Of a stretch of 43,522 nt of DNA, positions 41,361-43,522 are shown piece by piece. Below the pieces are notes generated by a model, which was not told the DNA's origin, ran no database searches, and saw only the letters and a program-made list of their open reading frames with translations. The DNA comes from Microvirga arabica. GTDB lineage: Bacteria; Pseudomonadota; Alphaproteobacteria; Rhizobiales; Beijerinckiaceae. The stretch covers positions 1 to 43,522 of the forward strand of contig NZ_JAFBID010000053.1 in assembly GCF_016811235.1 (NCBI RefSeq). The letters are read 5' to 3'. Every line of letters begins with the position of its first letter. Within the stretch, counting starts at the first letter, position 1. Position numbers and translations under genes: made by a program.

Positions 41361-42251
41361 TTGCCCATCATCGACTTCAGAATAAGGCCTCCTTATGAGG
41401 GCTTTCTCAACACAGTGATGTATGCCGGTGCCGAGCGTCGTGATCGAATTACCCGCGCTATCGGCCTGGAGCCCTCTCCGGCAGCGCAAGCTCAATCCGT
41501 GCCTATGCTGATCGAGGAGATGGACGCTGCCGGAATCGATATGGGCGTTGTCGTCGGACGAAACTCCGGCAATCTCGGTTCAGTCGAAAACGCGACGGTC
41601 AAAGAATTCTGTGACGCTCATCCCGGACGCTTCATCCCTGTCGCCTCGATCGATCCGATCAAGCGCAGGAAGGCTGTCGAAGAGATCCGTACGGCAGTGG
41701 CGTCCGGGTTTCGAGCAGTCAATATCGAGCCGGGCGGGGCCTCTCCGCCGCTGCACACCGATGATCGCAGGCTTTATCCAATCTATGCCTTCTGCGAAGA
41801 TCACAACGTTCCCGTGATCCTGATGACCGGGGGCAATGCGGGTCCGGATCTCTCCTACACCGCTCCGGACCGGCTCGATCGGGTTCTGGGAGACTTCCCG
41901 GGCCTGAAGATCGTCTCCTCGCACGGCAACTGGCCCTGGGTGCATCAGATCCTGCATGTCGCCTTCCGCCGGCCCAACCTTTACCTGTCGCCGGACTACC
42001 TTCTCGCGAACATGCCCGGCATGGACGATTACGTTAAGGCTGCCGACACCTGGCTGTCGGACCGCTTCCTGTTTGCAAGCGCGTTTCCATTCGCCCCAGT
42101 CAAAGGCTATCTGGATTGGTTCCGTTCGCTGCCAATCCGCCCAGAGAGCTTTGAGCGAATCCTCTACCGGAATGCCGCGGATCTTCTGGGCTTGAGCGAG
42201 GTCGAAGCCGCGACGGGCCCCATGCTTCGGGTGAGCAATGCTGGTTGCTAG
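41361..42251 (+). CDS. Amidohydrolase_2-fold protein lacking canonical metal ligands
   Basis: This 296-residue TIM-barrel protein starts at TTG 41361, with AGGG 7 bases upstream. The canonical N-terminal HxH is replaced by Arg7-x-Arg9 (IIDFRIRPP). The usual Asp motif near the C-terminus (GSDWP-like) reads FASAFPFAP, without Asp. The His of VSSHGNWPWVHQ is kept. The fold otherwise matches amidohydrolase-2 enzymes such as LigI-type lactonases and decarboxylases. It may be metal-independent, act on a dicarboxylate lactone, or be non-catalytic. Its stop overlaps the TauE/SafE start by 14 bases. Confidence 0.82.
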   Translation: MPIIDFRIRPPYEGFLNTVMYAGAERRDRITRAIGLEPSPAAQAQSVPMLIEEMDAAGIDMGVVVGRNSGNLGSVENATVKEFCDAHPGRFIPVASIDPIKRRKAVEEIRTAVASGFRAVNIEPGGASPPLHTDDRRLYPIYAFCEDHNVPVILMTGGNAGPDLSYTAPDRLDRVLGDFPGLKIVSSHGNWPWVHQILHVAFRRPNLYLSPDYLLANMPGMDDYVKAADTWLSDRFLFASAFPFAPVKGYLDWFRSLPIRPESFERILYRNAADLLGLSEVEAATGPMLRVSNAGC

Positions 42252-42975
42252 TCTCTCGCTTCAGGTGCTCGGCATTGTGTGGCTTGGAGCCTTTGCAGGG
42301 GCGCTCGCTGCAGGCGGCGCCGGCTTCGCCTTCGCGCTCACCGCCTCTGCCATCTGGCTTCATGCTCTTGAACCTCTCCATACGACGATGCTGGTCGTCG
42401 CCTGCGGGACACTCCTCCACACGACCCTCGTCTGGCCGATGCGACGCAGCATCGAGCTGAAACGATTCTGGCCCTTTGCCCTGGGCGGCCTGATTGGCAT
42501 ACCGGTCGGCGTTGCCTTGCTAACCCAGACAGACGTTTCCAAGGTTAAAGTTGCTGTCGGGGTGTTCCTCGTCCTCTACGGTCTCTATGCCGTTCTGGCA
42601 CCTCGCTTGCCCGTAATTCAGGGGGGAGGGCGAAGCAGCGACGCCTTTGTCGGCTTCCTCGGTGGCATTCTGGGAGGCCTCGGGGGCTTCTCCGGAGTTC
42701 TCCCCACGATCTGGACGCAACTCCGGGGATGGTCGAAGGGAACGGCCCGGGGGGTCTATCAGCCTTTCATCCTTCTCGCTCATATGGCGACGCTGCTGCT
42801 TCTCGGCGCAACGACATTGGATGCAACAGGCTTCCTTCTCGTGGCCGTGTCTCTGCCTGCCTTGTTTGCCGGCGCATGGCTTGGATTGCAGATCTATGGC
42901 CGCCTTGACGAGCGCCTCTTCCGCCGCCTCCTGTCTATTCTTCTTCTGCTGTCCGGCGTGACGCTACTCGTCTGA
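42238..42975 (+). CDS. TauE/SafE-family (TSUP) membrane transporter
   Basis: This 245-residue protein has about eight hydrophobic helices and the repeated TSUP motif GGxGGxxxG (SDAFVGFLGGILGGLGGFSG). The family exports sulfite or sulfoacetate, or moves other organic anions. It overlaps the amidohydrolase gene, so it is coupled to it. Within a TTT-transporter operon it may move a pathway acid or release a sulfur-containing product. The direction of transport is not known. Confidence 0.88.
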   Translation: MLVASLSLQVLGIVWLGAFAGALAAGGAGFAFALTASAIWLHALEPLHTTMLVVACGTLLHTTLVWPMRRSIELKRFWPFALGGLIGIPVGVALLTQTDVSKVKVAVGVFLVLYGLYAVLAPRLPVIQGGGRSSDAFVGFLGGILGGLGGFSGVLPTIWTQLRGWSKGTARGVYQPFILLAHMATLLLLGATTLDATGFLLVAVSLPALFAGAWLGLQIYGRLDERLFRRLLSILLLLSGVTLLV

Positions 42976-43203
42976 GGAGCCGTATCCGCACAAAGATCGA
43001 ATATCGTTCACTAGGAGCTTCATTGATCAGCATTCAAAGTGCCGGTTGCGACTGTCTCATGCACTGGTGTTCAGCGGCGTCGCCTCCGGTGCACACGGTC
43101 AAAGGCGCGGCGGGATCACAGCGCCTCCAAGAAGGCAATCTGCCTTGGGGCACATCGGGGTCAGGTGGCCAGCCTCCAGGGTCGTCGAACAAGGGAGGTG
43201 AGG
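42976..43203. other. Intergenic gap before tctB
   Basis: About 230 bases with no supported gene. It contains GGGAGG just before the tctB start. A separate promoter for the transporter genes may lie here. Confidence 0.4.
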
Positions 43204-43522
43204 ATGCATGGAAAGCTCGATAGATCACCGGCGAAGGCTGCTGATCTCATAAAGATGAGTCAGGACTGTGCGGGCGGATTGGTATTGATTGCTCTGGCAG
43301 CCTTGGCGCTGTGGCTCACGCGGGATCTCGACCAAGGCACGCTCAATGCCATGGGGCCGGCCATGCTCCCCCGGTGGCTCGCTATTGCGGTCGGCCTGTC
43401 CGGCCTCGCCCTCCTTGTATTTGCTTTCATCAAGCACGGCGACGCCCTGGAGCGCTGGAACCTGCGCGGGCCGGTTTTCGTGATCGGCGGAATCGTGGCC
43501 TTCGCGCTGACCATCCGCCCCT
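43204..43522 (+). CDS. tctB: TctB, small membrane subunit of a tripartite tricarboxylate transporter (3' partial)
   Basis: The frame from ATG 43204 (GGGAGG 5 bases upstream) runs off the right edge. It encodes AGGLVLIALAALALWLTRDL and then MGPAMLPRWLAIAVGLSGLA. The GPAMLPR motif after the first helix is typical of TctB. With TctA, presumably encoded beyond the window, it forms the membrane part that takes ligands from the Bug receptors at 31574 and 34350. Confidence 0.88.
   Translation, partial: MHGKLDRSPAKAADLIKMSQDCAGGLVLIALAALALWLTRDLDQGTLNAMGPAMLPRWLAIAVGLSGLALLVFAFIKHGDALERWNLRGPVFVIGGIVAFALTIRP

Noticed and set aside
1..43522. tRNA, rRNA or known riboswitch
   Set aside because: No cloverleaf, rRNA-like or recognisable aptamer sequence was noticed by eye; a covariance-model scan was not possible here.

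Overview
The window looks like a high-GC alphaproteobacterium, most likely a soil or plant-associated member of the Hyphomicrobiales. Evidence is the codon use, the many Bug/TctC-type receptors, the SorAB sulfite dehydrogenase, and the mix of IS5, IS66, IS256, IS110 and IS630 elements. The genus cannot be fixed from sequence alone. No rRNA, tRNA or CRISPR array was seen.

Region A (1-3950) holds a family 2 glycosyltransferase and a TylF-like O-methyltransferase on the plus strand, as in a polysaccharide locus. A minus-strand L-2-hydroxyglutarate oxidase-like flavoprotein follows; its start appears to be ATA.

Region B (3950-17830) is an insertion-sequence graveyard. In order it contains an IS5-family element with a nonsense mutation, a secreted RTX/SGNH-hydrolase protein with a perfect 466-bp internal duplication, an inverted IS5-type remnant, a frameshifted serine recombinase, a transposase tail, an IS630 transposase split by a complete IS66 element (exact 8-bp target duplication), an acyltransferase-3 gene, an IS110 stub, an IS256 element, and the C-terminal stub of a thiamine-diphosphate (TPP) enzyme. 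The surviving cargo suggests cell-surface polysaccharide modification.

Region C (17830-28914) is a coherent catabolic unit. A minus-strand operon runs from two ABC permeases, an ATPase and a periplasmic receptor into a HisD-like dehydrogenase of the HpsN type, an SDR and two zinc-type medium-chain dehydrogenases. A LacI regulator diverges from it, with a perfect GCAAACGTTTGC palindrome at the operon promoter. SorA and SorB follow the regulator. The best reading is uptake and oxidation of 2,3-dihydroxypropane-1-sulfonate (DHPS) or a similar polyol sulfonate, plus oxidation of released sulfite.

Region D (28915-30560) has few genes, is partly AT-rich, and carries several small hypothetical ORFs and an inverted-repeat pair.

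Region E (30557-43522, open at the right edge) is an organic-acid unit around a LysR regulator. On the minus strand lie a Bug receptor, a TPP enzyme, a second Bug receptor and a nitroreductase. On the plus strand lie a four-subunit succinate dehydrogenase/fumarate reductase paralogue, a two-subunit class I fumarase/tartrate dehydratase, an amidohydrolase-fold protein without its usual metal ligands, a TauE/SafE permease and the start of tctB. The arrangement suggests tripartite uptake of a C4-dicarboxylate-like compound followed by dehydrogenation and hydration. The flavoprotein has Cys where the covalent-FAD His normally sits, so its substrate or cofactor chemistry may differ from housekeeping succinate dehydrogenase.
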